The notes beneath the pieces were generated by a model that ran no database searches, had not been told where the DNA came from, and was given only the letters and a program-made list of their open reading frames with translations. From Thioclava pacifica DSM 10166 (GTDB taxonomy: Bacteria > Pseudomonadota > Alphaproteobacteria > Rhodobacterales > Rhodobacteraceae): a DNA stretch of 64,000 nucleotides. A program made the position numbers and the translations under genes. Location: NCBI RefSeq assembly GCF_000714535.1, contig NZ_AUND01000012.1, forward strand, positions 186,001 to 250,000. The letters run 5' to 3'. This document shows, piece after piece, positions 8,064 through 15,958 of the stretch; positions within the stretch are counted from its first letter, which is position 1, and the number at the start of each line of letters is the position of its first letter.

Positions 8064-8845
8064 TTGATCGCCTTGAAGAACCGGTCCGGACGCCAGGTCC
8101 AGAAGTAGAAGAGAGAGCGCCCCGCCGAAGAGAACATGATCCGGTCCGCGCGGCCGATCAGGTTCTCGGCCGGGACAAATCCGAGCCCGCCCACCGATTG
8201 CGGGAAGCGGCTGTCCTCGGAATTGTCTCGGTTGTCGCCCATGAAGAAATACATCCCCTCCGGCACGGTATAGACCGGGGTGTTGTCCACCGGGCCATTC
8301 TCGTTGATCTGGAGGATGTCATGCGTCACGCCATTGGGCAGCGTTTCCTTGAAGCGCTTCTTGAGGCAGGTATCGCCCATGCCCACCGGCGCGTTCGTGC
8401 AGCGCGGCAGCAGCCCTTGCGGTCCCTGCCGCTCCATCACCTCCGCGAAATCGGTTTCCGGCTGCATGCCCACGGCCTTGCCGTTGATCTGCAGAACGCC
8501 GTCGATCATCTGGATCTGGTCGCCCGGCAGGCCGATCAGACGCTTGATGAAATCGACATTCTTGGTCGGATGACGGAACACCACCACGTCGCCGCGCTCG
8601 GGATCGCTGGCAAGGATGCGGCCCGAGATCGGGCAGGCCGAGAAGGGGCAGGAATATTTGGAATAGCCGTAGGCCATCTTGTTCACGAAGAGGAAATCGC
8701 CGATCAGCAGCGTGTCCTTCATCGAACCCGATGGGATCCAGAAGGGCTGGAAGAACAGGGTACGGAACACGCCCGCAATCACCAGAGCCCAGACGATCGT
8801 CTTGACCGTATCGAGGATACCGCCCTCGGAGTTCTTCTTCGCCAT
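8060..8845 (-). CDS. lepB: Signal peptidase I
   Basis: A 261-residue type I signal peptidase. One N-terminal membrane segment (about residues 12-32) precedes PSGSM with the nucleophile Ser41, and the general base is Lys101 in [23 protein letters not shown] is the box E signature. It cleaves Sec and Tat signal peptides at the outer face of the inner membrane. The ATG at 8845 is chosen over an in-frame TTG 21 bases upstream. It is part of the acpS-lepB-rnc run. Confidence 0.95.
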   Translation of the reverse strand: MAKKNSEGGILDTVKTIVWALVIAGVFRTLFFQPFWIPSGSMKDTLLIGDFLFVNKMAYGYSKYSCPFSACPISGRILASDPERGDVVVFRHPTKNVDFIKRLIGLPGDQIQMIDGVLQINGKAVGMQPETDFAEVMERQGPQGLLPRCTNAPVGMGDTCLKKRFKETLPNGVTHDILQINENGPVDNTPVYTVPEGMYFFMGDNRDNSEDSRFPQSVGGLGFVPAENLIGRADRIMFSSAGRSLFYFWTWRPDRFFKAIN

Positions 8846-8901
8846 GTTGTTCTTACCCTGCCTCAAAAATCCCTGCCTGAATACGCGGCCTCACGCCCGA
8901 G

Positions 8902-9303
8902 TCAAGAAAGCTTGCGGGCCTCGATCACGACGAAGGCCTGCGCCCAAGGGTGGTCATCGGTCAGCGTGACATGGATGATCGCCTCGTAACCCTCTGGCGT
9001 CATTTCCTTTAAGCGATCCGCGGCCCAACCCGTGACATGCATCGCCGGCTGCCCGGTTGGCAGATTCGTGACCGCCATGTCGCGCCAGGAAATCCCCATC
9101 CTCAAGCCCGTCCCGAGCGCCTTCGAGCAGGCCTCTTTCGCCGCCCAGCGTTTCGCATAGGTACCGGCCACATCCTTGCGCCGCTCCGCCTTGCGCTGTT
9201 CGGTCTCGGTGAAGACCCGGTTGCGGAAGCGATCCCCGAAGCGTTCGAGCGTGCGCTCTATCCGCTCGATATTCGCCAGATCCGTGCCGATTCCGAGGAT
9301 CAT
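8902..9303 (-). CDS. acpS: Holo-[acyl-carrier-protein] synthase
   Basis: A 133-residue Acp[16 protein letters not shown] contains the Mg-binding Asp8, and [15 protein letters not shown] holds the second acidic ligand. It transfers 4'-phosphopantetheine from CoA to the acyl carrier protein. It lies between pdxJ and lepB, the standard order in alphaproteobacteria. The start codon overlaps the stop of a possible 29-codon ORF upstream. Confidence 0.95.
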   Translation of the reverse strand: MILGIGTDLANIERIERTLERFGDRFRNRVFTETEQRKAERRKDVAGTYAKRWAAKEACSKALGTGLRMGISWRDMAVTNLPTGQPAMHVTGWAADRLKEMTPEGYEAIIHVTLTDDHPWAQAFVVIEARKLS

Positions 9304-9389
9304 GGAGCACGCTCCGCCGTGATCTCCTCGCTTGCAAGCGGCAACAAAGCCAGTCCGGCACAGATCACGATCTTCAGGCCCCCGCGCAT
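9300..9389 (-). CDS. Possible 29-residue peptide upstream of acpS
   Basis: A short reading frame, [20 protein letters not shown] followed by EEITAERAP, begins five bases after the stop of the preceding membrane-protein gene and ends by overlapping the acpS ATG. It has a charged N-terminus and a hydrophobic core like a signal peptide or single helix. A purine-rich CAGGGG precedes the ATG by about eight bases. It could be a tiny membrane peptide, a translational coupler into acpS, or an accidental frame. No family is recognised. Confidence 0.35.
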   Translation of the reverse strand: MRGGLKIVICAGLALLPLASEEITAERAP

Positions 9390-9393
9390 CCCT

Positions 9394-9846
9394 TCACCCC
9401 TGCTCGCTCTGACGCGCGAGCGCCTTGAGCTGCGTGCGCGCGCCAAGGCCAAAGAAAATCCGGGTCGTGAAGAACAGCACCAGAAGTATCACCGCCATCA
9501 TTGCGGCGAAAATCGCGAATACGCCCGGATCCATCATCCCGGCCATCTCGGACTGGAGATCGGGAAAGACCACGAGGAAACCCGCCGTCAGGGCGAGTGT
9601 GGTAAGAACCAGAAGGCCAAAGGCGATAATGGTGAAGCGCCAGCTCTCGGGCTTCTCCGGCCCGCGGCCAAATCGTTTCACGAAACTGCTCCCCGAGAGA
9701 TGGGCGGCGATCATCGACGGGATGATCGAGACAGCCGAACTGATGATATCGAAGCCGGTCACGGCCTCGATCGCCATCAGCACAAGCGGCAGCCCGATCG
9801 TGAGACCAATGAACCAGGCCAGATAGGTCAGGTAGATTGTGCGCAT
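9394..9846 (-). CDS. Four-helix membrane protein, ABZJ_00895-like
   Basis: A 150-residue inner-membrane protein with hydrophobic segments near residues 5-25, 33-50, 70-92 and 108-128, ending in a basic tail (ARTQLKALARQ). The layout and MRTIYLTYLAWF start resemble the small ABZJ_00895 family, which has no assigned function; that match is from memory and tentative. It begins four bases after the pdxJ stop codon and so is probably cotranscribed with pdxJ and acpS. Confidence 0.7.
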   Translation of the reverse strand: MRTIYLTYLAWFIGLTIGLPLVLMAIEAVTGFDIISSAVSIIPSMIAAHLSGSSFVKRFGRGPEKPESWRFTIIAFGLLVLTTLALTAGFLVVFPDLQSEMAGMMDPGVFAIFAAMMAVILLVLFFTTRIFFGLGARTQLKALARQSEQG

Positions 9847-9850
9847 CCGC

Positions 9851-10594
9851 TCAGCCCCGCGCCGCGTCCATCAGCTTGCGCATATGCTGGATCGCAGGGC
9901 CGAGGCCCACGAAAATCGCCTCGGCGATCAGGAAATGACCGATATTCAGCTCGCGAACCTGTTTCATCGCGGCGATCGGCTCGACCGTCTCATAGGTGAG
10001 CCCGTGACCCGCATGAACCTCAAGCCCAAGGCTGTCCGCATAAACGGCGCCGGCCTTGAGCGCCTCGAGCTCGGCATCGCGCGCATCGAATTTGCCTTCG
10101 TAATGCAGGTCGCAGTAATGGCCCGTATGCAGCTCCACCACCTGCGCACCGATCTTGGCCGAGGCCTCGATCTGAGCCGGATCGTGGCCGATGAACATCG
10201 ACACGCGGATGCCCGCCTCGACCAGCGGGCCGACGAAATCACCCAGCCGCGCGACATCGCCCGCCACGTCCAAACCGCCCTCGGTCGTCACCTCCTGCCG
10301 CTTCTCGGGCACGATGCAGCAGGCATGGGGGATGTGACGCAGCGCGATCGCCTGCATCTCGGGGGTCGCGGCCATCTCGAGGTTGAGCGGCACCTTGATC
10401 CCCGCCATCAGAGCCTCGATATCGGCATCGCGGATATGGCGACGGTCTTCACGCAGATGCGCCGTGATCCCGTCTGCACCCGCCTCTTCCGACAGCAGCG
10501 CGGCGCGCAGCGGATCAGGATAGGCCGAGCCGCGGGCATTTCGCACGGTCGCGACGTGATCGATATTCACACCAAGGCGCAAGGGTTTGGGCAT
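9851..10594 (-). CDS. pdxJ: Pyridoxine 5'-phosphate synthase
   Basis: A 247-residue PdxJ. LGVNIDHVATVRNARG, ITAHLREDRRHI and SMFIGHD are the family signatures. The enzyme condenses 1-deoxy-xylulose 5-phosphate with 3-amino-2-oxopropyl phosphate to pyridoxine phosphate, the last ring-forming step of DXP-dependent vitamin B6 synthesis. It leads the minus-strand run toward acpS and lepB. Confidence 0.97.
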   Translation of the reverse strand: MPKPLRLGVNIDHVATVRNARGSAYPDPLRAALLSEEAGADGITAHLREDRRHIRDADIEALMAGIKVPLNLEMAATPEMQAIALRHIPHACCIVPEKRQEVTTEGGLDVAGDVARLGDFVGPLVEAGIRVSMFIGHDPAQIEASAKIGAQVVELHTGHYCDLHYEGKFDARDAELEALKAGAVYADSLGLEVHAGHGLTYETVEPIAAMKQVRELNIGHFLIAEAIFVGLGPAIQHMRKLMDAARG

Positions 10595-10669
10595 TTTTGC
10601 CTCCGCATCGTTACGCGCCGGAGTATGCCCGCAGGCTTAAGCGGGGGGAAGGGCGCGATTGTATCGGTC

Positions 10670-11332
10670 TCAGAACGGGACGGGCGCGGTGAAGGTCATG
10701 TGCTGGCCGCCATCGGGATGGCGAAAGCGCAGGGTCTCGGCATGAAGCATAAGGCGCGGGAAATCTTGCGCCGCCCCTTCCGCATAAAGCGGATCGCCGA
10801 GGATCGGGTGGCCCAGCTCGGCCATATGCACCCGCAACTGGTGGCTGCGCCCCGTTACCGGCATCAGCCGCACCCGCGTCGTGCCATCCTCAAGGCGCAT
10901 CACCCGCCAGTCGGTCTGGGCGGGGCGCCCGTGCTCGTGATCCACATGCTGGCGCGGCCGGTTCGGCCAATCGACGCAGAGCGGCAGATCGACGCGCCCC
11001 TCCTTTTCAGCCAGCTCGCCCCAGAGCCGCGCCTGATAGGACTTCTTCGTCTGGCGCTTCTCGAATTGCAGTCCGAGATGACGCTGCGCATGAGGGGTCA
11101 GCGCGAAGACCATCACGCCGGACGTATCGGTATCGAGCCGATGGACCAGCAGAACCTCGGGATAGATGCCCTTGAGGCGCGAGATCAGGCAATCGGCCTT
11201 GTCCGGCCCCTTGCCCGGCACCGAGAGAAGCCCCGCCTGCTTGTCGACCACGAGGATCTCGTGATCGGCATGAAGGATGCGCGGGGCCTCCTGTGGCGGG
11301 TCATAGACATATTCCATGCGCGGGGGATGCAC
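10670..11332 (-). CDS. RluA family RNA pseudouridine synthase
   Basis: A 220-residue RluA-type synthase without an S4 domain. The catalytic HRLDTDTSG motif is near residue 65, KKSYQARLWG follows, and VTGRSHQLRVHM is the C-terminal signature. This compact form is like RluA, which modifies 23S rRNA and some tRNAs, but the target site cannot be told from sequence. It lies 21 bases downstream of the methionine sulfoxide reductase gene on the same strand. Confidence 0.88.
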   Translation of the reverse strand: MHPPRMEYVYDPPQEAPRILHADHEILVVDKQAGLLSVPGKGPDKADCLISRLKGIYPEVLLVHRLDTDTSGVMVFALTPHAQRHLGLQFEKRQTKKSYQARLWGELAEKEGRVDLPLCVDWPNRPRQHVDHEHGRPAQTDWRVMRLEDGTTRVRLMPVTGRSHQLRVHMAELGHPILGDPLYAEGAAQDFPRLMLHAETLRFRHPDGGQHMTFTAPVPF

Positions 11333-11353
11333 CGCCCCCGCGCGGCGGTCAAG

Positions 11354-11806
11354 TCAGAGCGCGCCGAACACGTCTTTCAGAATGCCTTCCAGCGCCGATG
11401 CATCCTCTTGAGTGAAAGCGTCAGGCTGGTCGCTGTCGATATCGAGCACGCCGATCAGCCCGCGCCTCGCGTAGACCGGGATGACCAGCTCCGAGCGGGT
11501 GGAGCTGGCGCAGGCGATATGGCCGGGGAAGGCCCCGACATCGGGCACGAGCTGCGTGCGCCCCTCGCGCGCCGCCGCCCCGCAGACCCCGCGTGCAAAC
11601 GGGATCACGAGGCAGCCATGCCCGCCCTGATAGGGACCGATCTTCAGCAGTTCCGGCTCGGTCACGCGATAGAACCCCGTCCAGTCGAACCGGTCATCCG
11701 CGTGGTGGATCTCACAGGCGAGCGTCGCCATCAGCGCGACCTCGTCAATCTCGCCCGCGGTTAGCGCCGCGATGCGTTTGGCCAGATCCGAGTAATCGAC
11801 CCTCAT
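11354..11806 (-). CDS. msrC: Free methionine-(R)-sulfoxide reductase, GAF domain
   Basis: A 150-residue GAF-fold protein. TGFYRVTEPELLKIGPYQG, GHGCLVIPFARGVCGAAA and FPGHIACASSTRSELVIP reproduce the fRMsr signature with its three conserved cysteines, which reduce free methionine-R-sulfoxide. The start overlaps the thiolase stop by four bases (ATGA), so it is translationally coupled to the thiolase. All catalytic cysteines are present, so it should be active rather than a plain GAF sensor. Confidence 0.88.
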   Translation of the reverse strand: MRVDYSDLAKRIAALTAGEIDEVALMATLACEIHHADDRFDWTGFYRVTEPELLKIGPYQGGHGCLVIPFARGVCGAAAREGRTQLVPDVGAFPGHIACASSTRSELVIPVYARRGLIGVLDIDSDQPDAFTQEDASALEGILKDVFGAL

Positions 11807-12981
11807 GGGCGTTCGATTGCGATGGCCGTGCCCTCGCCCCCGCCGATGCAGATCGCGGCCACGCCGCGCGTGAGCCCGCGCTTTTCCAACGCGTTCAGCA
11901 GCGTCACGATGATCCGCGTGCCCGAGGCCCCGATCGGGTGACCCAGCGCGCAGGCGCCGCCATTCACGTTCACCTTCTCATGCGGGATATTCAGCTTGTG
12001 CATGAAGGCCATCGGCACGACCGCGAAGGCCTCGTTGACCTCCCACAGATCGACATCCTCGACCGACCAGCCGAGCTTTTTCAGCAGCTTCTCGGCGGCA
12101 GGCACCGGGGCGGTCGGGAAATCGGCAGGCGCCTGCGCGTGGCTCGCATGACCCAGAATGCGCGCCCGGACAGGCCAGCCTTCCGCCTCGGCCACGGCTT
12201 GCGAAGCCAGCACCAGCGCCGCCGCGCCATCCGAGATCGAGGACGAATTCGCCGCCGTCACCGTGCCATCCTTGCGGAACGCAGGCTTGAGCTGCGGGAT
12301 CTTGTCGGGGCGCGCATTGCCGGGCTGCTCATCGACCGCGACGACATGCTCGCCCTTGCGGGTCTTCACCGTGACCGGCGTAATCTCGCCCTCGAAAGCG
12401 CCCGACTTGTCGGCCTCCAGCGCCCGGCTCAGCGAGGCCAGCGCGTAATCGTCCTGCGCCTCGCGGGTGAACTGGAACGCCTGCGCGCAATCCTCGGCAA
12501 AGGTGCCCATCAGGCGGCCCTTGTCATAGGCATCCTCCAGCCCGTCGAGGAACATGTGGTCGATCACCTGGCCATGGCCCAGTCGCGCGCCCGAGCGCAT
12601 CTGCGGCAGCATGTAGGGCGCCTTGGTCATGTTCTCCATCCCGCCCGCGATCATCACCCCGGTCTGCCCCAGGGCGATCTGGTCATAGGCGACCATCGCC
12701 GTTTTCATCCCCGAGCCGCACATCTTGTTCAGCGTCGTCGCGGGCACTTCTTCGCCTAGGCCTCCGGCGAACCCGGCCTGCCGCGCGGGCGCCTGACCCT
12801 GCCCCGCGGGCAGCACGCAGCCCATCAGCACTTCCTCGATCCGCGAGGGCGCAACGCCCGCGCCCTCCAGCGCCGCCCTGATCGCAGCGCCGCCCAGATC
12901 CGCCGCGCTCACATCGGCAAAAACACCCTGCATTCCGCCCATCGGGGTGCGCGCCGCCCCCACGATCACCACGTTTTCCAT
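11803..12981 (-). CDS. Acetyl-CoA C-acetyltransferase (thiolase)
   Basis: A 392-residue biosynthetic-type thiolase. The acylated cysteine is in LNKMCGSGMKT, the general base cysteine in CIGGGEGTAI, and GGACALGHPIGASGTRI provides the active-site His. It makes or cleaves acetoacetyl-CoA, feeding polyhydroxybutyrate and the ethylmalonyl-CoA pathway, which fits the mcd gene in this window. The ATG at 12981 has GGAGGA five to seven bases upstream. There is no reductase or synthase of a pha operon next to it, so AtoB- or PhaA-like roles cannot be separated. Confidence 0.9.
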   Translation of the reverse strand: MENVVIVGAARTPMGGMQGVFADVSAADLGGAAIRAALEGAGVAPSRIEEVLMGCVLPAGQGQAPARQAGFAGGLGEEVPATTLNKMCGSGMKTAMVAYDQIALGQTGVMIAGGMENMTKAPYMLPQMRSGARLGHGQVIDHMFLDGLEDAYDKGRLMGTFAEDCAQAFQFTREAQDDYALASLSRALEADKSGAFEGEITPVTVKTRKGEHVVAVDEQPGNARPDKIPQLKPAFRKDGTVTAANSSSISDGAAALVLASQAVAEAEGWPVRARILGHASHAQAPADFPTAPVPAAEKLLKKLGWSVEDVDLWEVNEAFAVVPMAFMHKLNIPHEKVNVNGGACALGHPIGASGTRIIVTLLNALEKRGLTRGVAAICIGGGEGTAIAIERP

Positions 12982-13071
12982 CTCGTCCTCCCGAAAATCT
13001 GCCTCACGGATACCGAATGGTAAGTATTGGCGTCTAGCCTCGATCTCGAATTCGCTTTGCGGGAGCCCAAG

Positions 13072-13416
13072 ATGAACCTGTCTGCCGAAGCCTGTGAAGG
13101 CGCGCTCGTCGTCCACGTGGGGGAGGCGCGCCTGGATGCCGCGATCGCGCTCCGGTTCAAGGAACGGATGCGGGAAGTGACCGCGCAACCCGGTGGGCGC
13201 GTCCTTCTCAACATGTCCAAGGTGGAGTTTCTCGACAGCTCCGGGCTAGGCGCTGTAGTGGCGGTGATGAAATCGCTCGCCCCGAACCGACGGCTCGAAC
13301 TTTGCGGACTGACGAGCAATGTCGACAAGGTCTTCCGCCTGACCCGCATGGATTCGGTCTTCGCGATCTATCCGGACCTCGCTGCAGCGCTGGAAGGGGG
13401 ACGAAAATATGCCTGA
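13072..13416 (+). CDS. STAS-domain anti-sigma factor antagonist
   Basis: A 114-residue single STAS domain like SpoIIAA/RsbV. The phosphorylatable serine region is VEFLDSSGLGAVV (Ser56/57). Such proteins bind an anti-sigma kinase when unphosphorylated and release its target. The ATG at 13072 is chosen because GGGAG lies six bases upstream. It overlaps the following kinase gene by eight bases, so the two form a partner-switching pair. Confidence 0.9.
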   Translation: MNLSAEACEGALVVHVGEARLDAAIALRFKERMREVTAQPGGRVLLNMSKVEFLDSSGLGAVVAVMKSLAPNRRLELCGLTSNVDKVFRLTRMDSVFAIYPDLAAALEGGRKYA

Positions 13417-13912
13417 GCCGGCTCTCTCGCAGCGCCCGATGCATGGCGAGGCGCCACCGGGCGAACCGCGCATCTTCCATCACAGCTTTCCCGCGACTGC
13501 GATGGCCGTGCGCGATGCGCTGCGCTCGGCACTTGCGCGCTTCATCCGGGTGATGACCGAGGAAGAGGCCGGGACGCTCGAACTGATCCTGGCCGAAGTG
13601 CTCAACAACATCGTTGAACACAGCTATCGCGACAGCGGAAAGGGTCATGTGACGCTCTCGATCGTTCGGGACGGCCGTGGGCTGAGTTGTTCGGTCAGCG
13701 ATGACGGAATCGCATTGCCGCCCGGCTGCCTCGGCCCGGAGCCGTCGAACGGAAGCGACCGCCCCGATCCCGAGAGCCTACCCGAAGGCGGCTTCGGCTG
13801 GTTCCTGATTCGCGATCTGGCCACCGATCTCGGCTATCACCGGGAGGATGGGCGCAACCTGCTCGCCTTCCGCCTCCCCATCGCGCCACTGGGTGAGCGG
13901 CGGACGAATTGA
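13409..13912 (+). CDS. RsbW-like anti-sigma serine kinase (HATPase_c)
   Basis: A 167-residue GHKL ATPase. The N box is AEVLNNIVEHSY, the G1 box DDGIALPP, and the G2 box GGFGWFLIRDL. With the STAS gene it overlaps, it should phosphorylate the STAS serine and sequester a sigma factor or another target. No sigma factor or PP2C phosphatase gene is nearby, so the regulated partner lies elsewhere. No terminator is evident before the convergent hspQ gene. Confidence 0.85.
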   Translation: MPEPALSQRPMHGEAPPGEPRIFHHSFPATAMAVRDALRSALARFIRVMTEEEAGTLELILAEVLNNIVEHSYRDSGKGHVTLSIVRDGRGLSCSVSDDGIALPPGCLGPEPSNGSDRPDPESLPEGGFGWFLIRDLATDLGYHREDGRNLLAFRLPIAPLGERRTN

Positions 13913-14068
13913 AAGGCCTTCACAACTCAAGCACCAGAAACCGGAATGAGATTTTTACGGATCAGGATTAGGCGGGGGCCTAAGCGTTGGCGGAACAAAC
14001 CTGGGTTCTGACGGATCTCACGCAATCGACGACGTCGAAGCCGGCACGTCGGAAAACGGTAAACCCGT

Positions 14069-14395
14069 TCAGTTCAGCTGGAATTGCAGCGAATAGGTTC
14101 CGTTGCCAAATTCGCCAAAGAGATCCGGTAGATCCGGATGACTCACCGGTTCGCCCGACCAGTCGGGAACGAGATTCTGCTCCGAGACATAGGCCACGTA
14201 ATAGCTTTCATCGTTCTCGGCGAGCAGATGATAGAAAGGCTGATTCTTCGGCGGCCGCGCATCCTCGGGGATCGCGTCATACCATTCTTGGGAATTCGAA
14301 AAGATCGCATCGACATCGAAGACCACACCCCGAAACGGGTGCTTGCGATGCCGCACCACCTGTCCGATGTGATATTTCGCGCGCGTTGCGTACAT
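14069..14395 (-). CDS. hspQ: HspQ / hemimethylated-DNA-binding family protein
   Basis: A 108-residue YccV-like protein. YHIGQVVRHRKHPFRGVVFDVD and QPFYHLLAENDESYYVAYVSEQNL are the family core. In E. coli HspQ binds hemimethylated DNA and modulates Lon proteolysis. It has a strong GAGGAG Shine-Dalgarno and is divergent from the transglycosylase lipoprotein gene. No clear heat-shock promoter was seen upstream. Confidence 0.9.
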   Translation of the reverse strand: MYATRAKYHIGQVVRHRKHPFRGVVFDVDAIFSNSQEWYDAIPEDARPPKNQPFYHLLAENDESYYVAYVSEQNLVPDWSGEPVSHPDLPDLFGEFGNGTYSLQFQLN

Positions 14396-14587
14396 AAGTG
14401 CTCCTCTTTCCTGATTACTAAATCGTGACCCGGCGGCATGTCCACGTTTTCGCCATATTTTTGCCGGAAACAGATTGTCCGATTCGGAAGGACAGTGACG
14501 AAATCCTTGCCGGTTTGCGGTTTTCGTATCGGTGAAATGCGCTTAAGATGGCCACAAACAAGGCCGTCAGAGCAAAGTTGAGCAGTA

Positions 14588-15166
14588 ATGAAAAAATTTC
14601 TCGCCCTTGGCGTCGTGCTTCTGATTGCCGCCTGCGGAGGCGGCCCCTCGAAGCCCCCACGCAATCTTGATGACGCGTGTTCGATCATCAAGCAGCGCCC
14701 CCAATATTACGCCGCAATGCGTCGCACCGAGGCCCGCTGGGGCATCCCGGTTTCGGTGCAAATGGCGACGATCCATCAAGAAAGCAAATTCGACGGCGAC
14801 GCCAAGACGCCCTATCGCTTTGCGCTCGGGATCATTCCGCTTGGTCGCCAGAGCTCGGCCTACGGCTACAGCCAGGCGCTTGATGGAACCTGGGATGAAT
14901 ACCGCGAAGAAACCCGCAGTTTCGGCGCGAAGCGTAACCGTATCTCGGACGCGACCGACTTCATGGGCTGGTACATGGATGGCAGCTCCGAGCGCCTCGG
15001 GATCTCGAAATCCGACGCCCGGAGCCAGTATCTCGCCTATCACGAGGGGCGCGGCGGCTTCTCGCGCGGCACGCATAACTCGAAGCCCTGGTTGCTGGCC
15101 GTGGCGAACCGGGTCGCGGCACGCGCGCAGATGTACGACATCCAGCTGGAGACCTGCCGGCGCTGA
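14588..15166 (+). CDS. Lipoprotein with lytic transglycosylase (SLT-like) domain
   Basis: A 192-residue precursor. The lipobox LIAAC places the lipidated Cys at residue 16. The mature part has ARWGIPVSVQMATIHQESKF with the candidate catalytic Glu65, then YGYSQALDGTWDEY and LAYHEGRGGF, typical of SLT-type muramidases. It would act on peptidoglycan from a membrane anchor. The Shine-Dalgarno (GAGCAG) is weak. Its stop codon abuts the convergent lolA stop with no spacer. Confidence 0.82.
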   Translation: MKKFLALGVVLLIAACGGGPSKPPRNLDDACSIIKQRPQYYAAMRRTEARWGIPVSVQMATIHQESKFDGDAKTPYRFALGIIPLGRQSSAYGYSQALDGTWDEYREETRSFGAKRNRISDATDFMGWYMDGSSERLGISKSDARSQYLAYHEGRGGFSRGTHNSKPWLLAVANRVAARAQMYDIQLETCRR

Positions 15167-15769
15167 TCAGCGCCGTTTGGCCACCTCGGCGTCGATCGAG
15201 AACATCAGCTGACTGAAATTGCCGCCCTCGGTGAGATTGTTGAGGATGGTCGTGGTCTTCTGGCCGCTCTGATCGGTGATGACCCATTGGCGCAGCTCGG
15301 TCGGGTTGTCGGTGAAGACAAGCTGGATCGTGCCGTATTCGGGATGTTCGGGATCCTGCGCAGTGACCACGGTCTTCGTGCCATCCGACGTATGCCCGAC
15401 CACCATGCCGCTGCGCGACAGGTCGATATTGCGCCCGAGGATCAGGTTTAGCGGCGTCTTCACCAGCGGATATTGCTCGGGCGGCTGGTTCGATTTCGGA
15501 TCGAATACCGCAACCCGGTTGGCCGAAGCGAGTACCAGGGTCGCATCGTTACTGTACTGGAAGCGCGCACGCCCCGGCCGCTTGATATAAAGCTTGCCGG
15601 TGGAGATTGAACCATCAGAATTCACCTGGGTGAAATCCGCCGAGGCCGATTGCATCGCGTTCAGATAAGCGGAGATCTGGGCGAGTGAAAGCTTGCCGGC
15701 CGAGGCAGGAAGCGCGAGCGCCAGCGCGAAGACGGCGGCGAGCAGGGTGCGGATCAGTTTCATGGCCAT
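15167..15769 (-). CDS. lolA: Outer-membrane lipoprotein carrier protein LolA
   Basis: A 200-residue periplasmic precursor with signal peptide (MKLIRTLLAAVFALALALPASA). The mature part has MQSASADFTQVNSDGSISTGKLYIKRPGRARFQY, a typical LolA start. It shuttles lipoproteins from the LolCDE release complex across the periplasm. AAGGAG lies 12 bases before the ATG at 15769; a second ATG is at 15763. It follows ftsK after a terminator. Confidence 0.9.
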   Translation of the reverse strand: MAMKLIRTLLAAVFALALALPASAGKLSLAQISAYLNAMQSASADFTQVNSDGSISTGKLYIKRPGRARFQYSNDATLVLASANRVAVFDPKSNQPPEQYPLVKTPLNLILGRNIDLSRSGMVVGHTSDGTKTVVTAQDPEHPEYGTIQLVFTDNPTELRQWVITDQSGQKTTTILNNLTEGGNFSQLMFSIDAEVAKRR

Positions 15770-15908
15770 AGATTTAGGCACTCCTTGCGAAAGCGGAAGT
15801 CCCGCCGTAACGCGCCACTTTGGCTGCGGGTCCATATTGGGCGCATTTGTGCCGAAGGGCCGATGTCATGCAATAACAGCCAGCAGGTATCGACTAGCGG
15901 GTACGGAA

Positions 15909-15940
15909 AACACCCCGGCACAAAGCTCGGGGTGTTGTTT
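15909..15940 (-). terminator. Terminator downstream of ftsK
   Basis: On the minus strand AACACCCCG pairs with CGGGGTGTT around a ten-base loop, followed by TTTTCC. It lies 19 bases after the ftsK stop and separates ftsK from lolA. Confidence 0.75.
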
Positions 15941-15958
15941 GCTTCCGCGAACTGAGCC

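Noticed and set aside
9839-11764. 641-codon plus-strand frame opposite pdxJ and the pseudouridine synthase
   Set aside because: It crosses several real minus-strand genes and their spacers; the composition is that of antisense translation.
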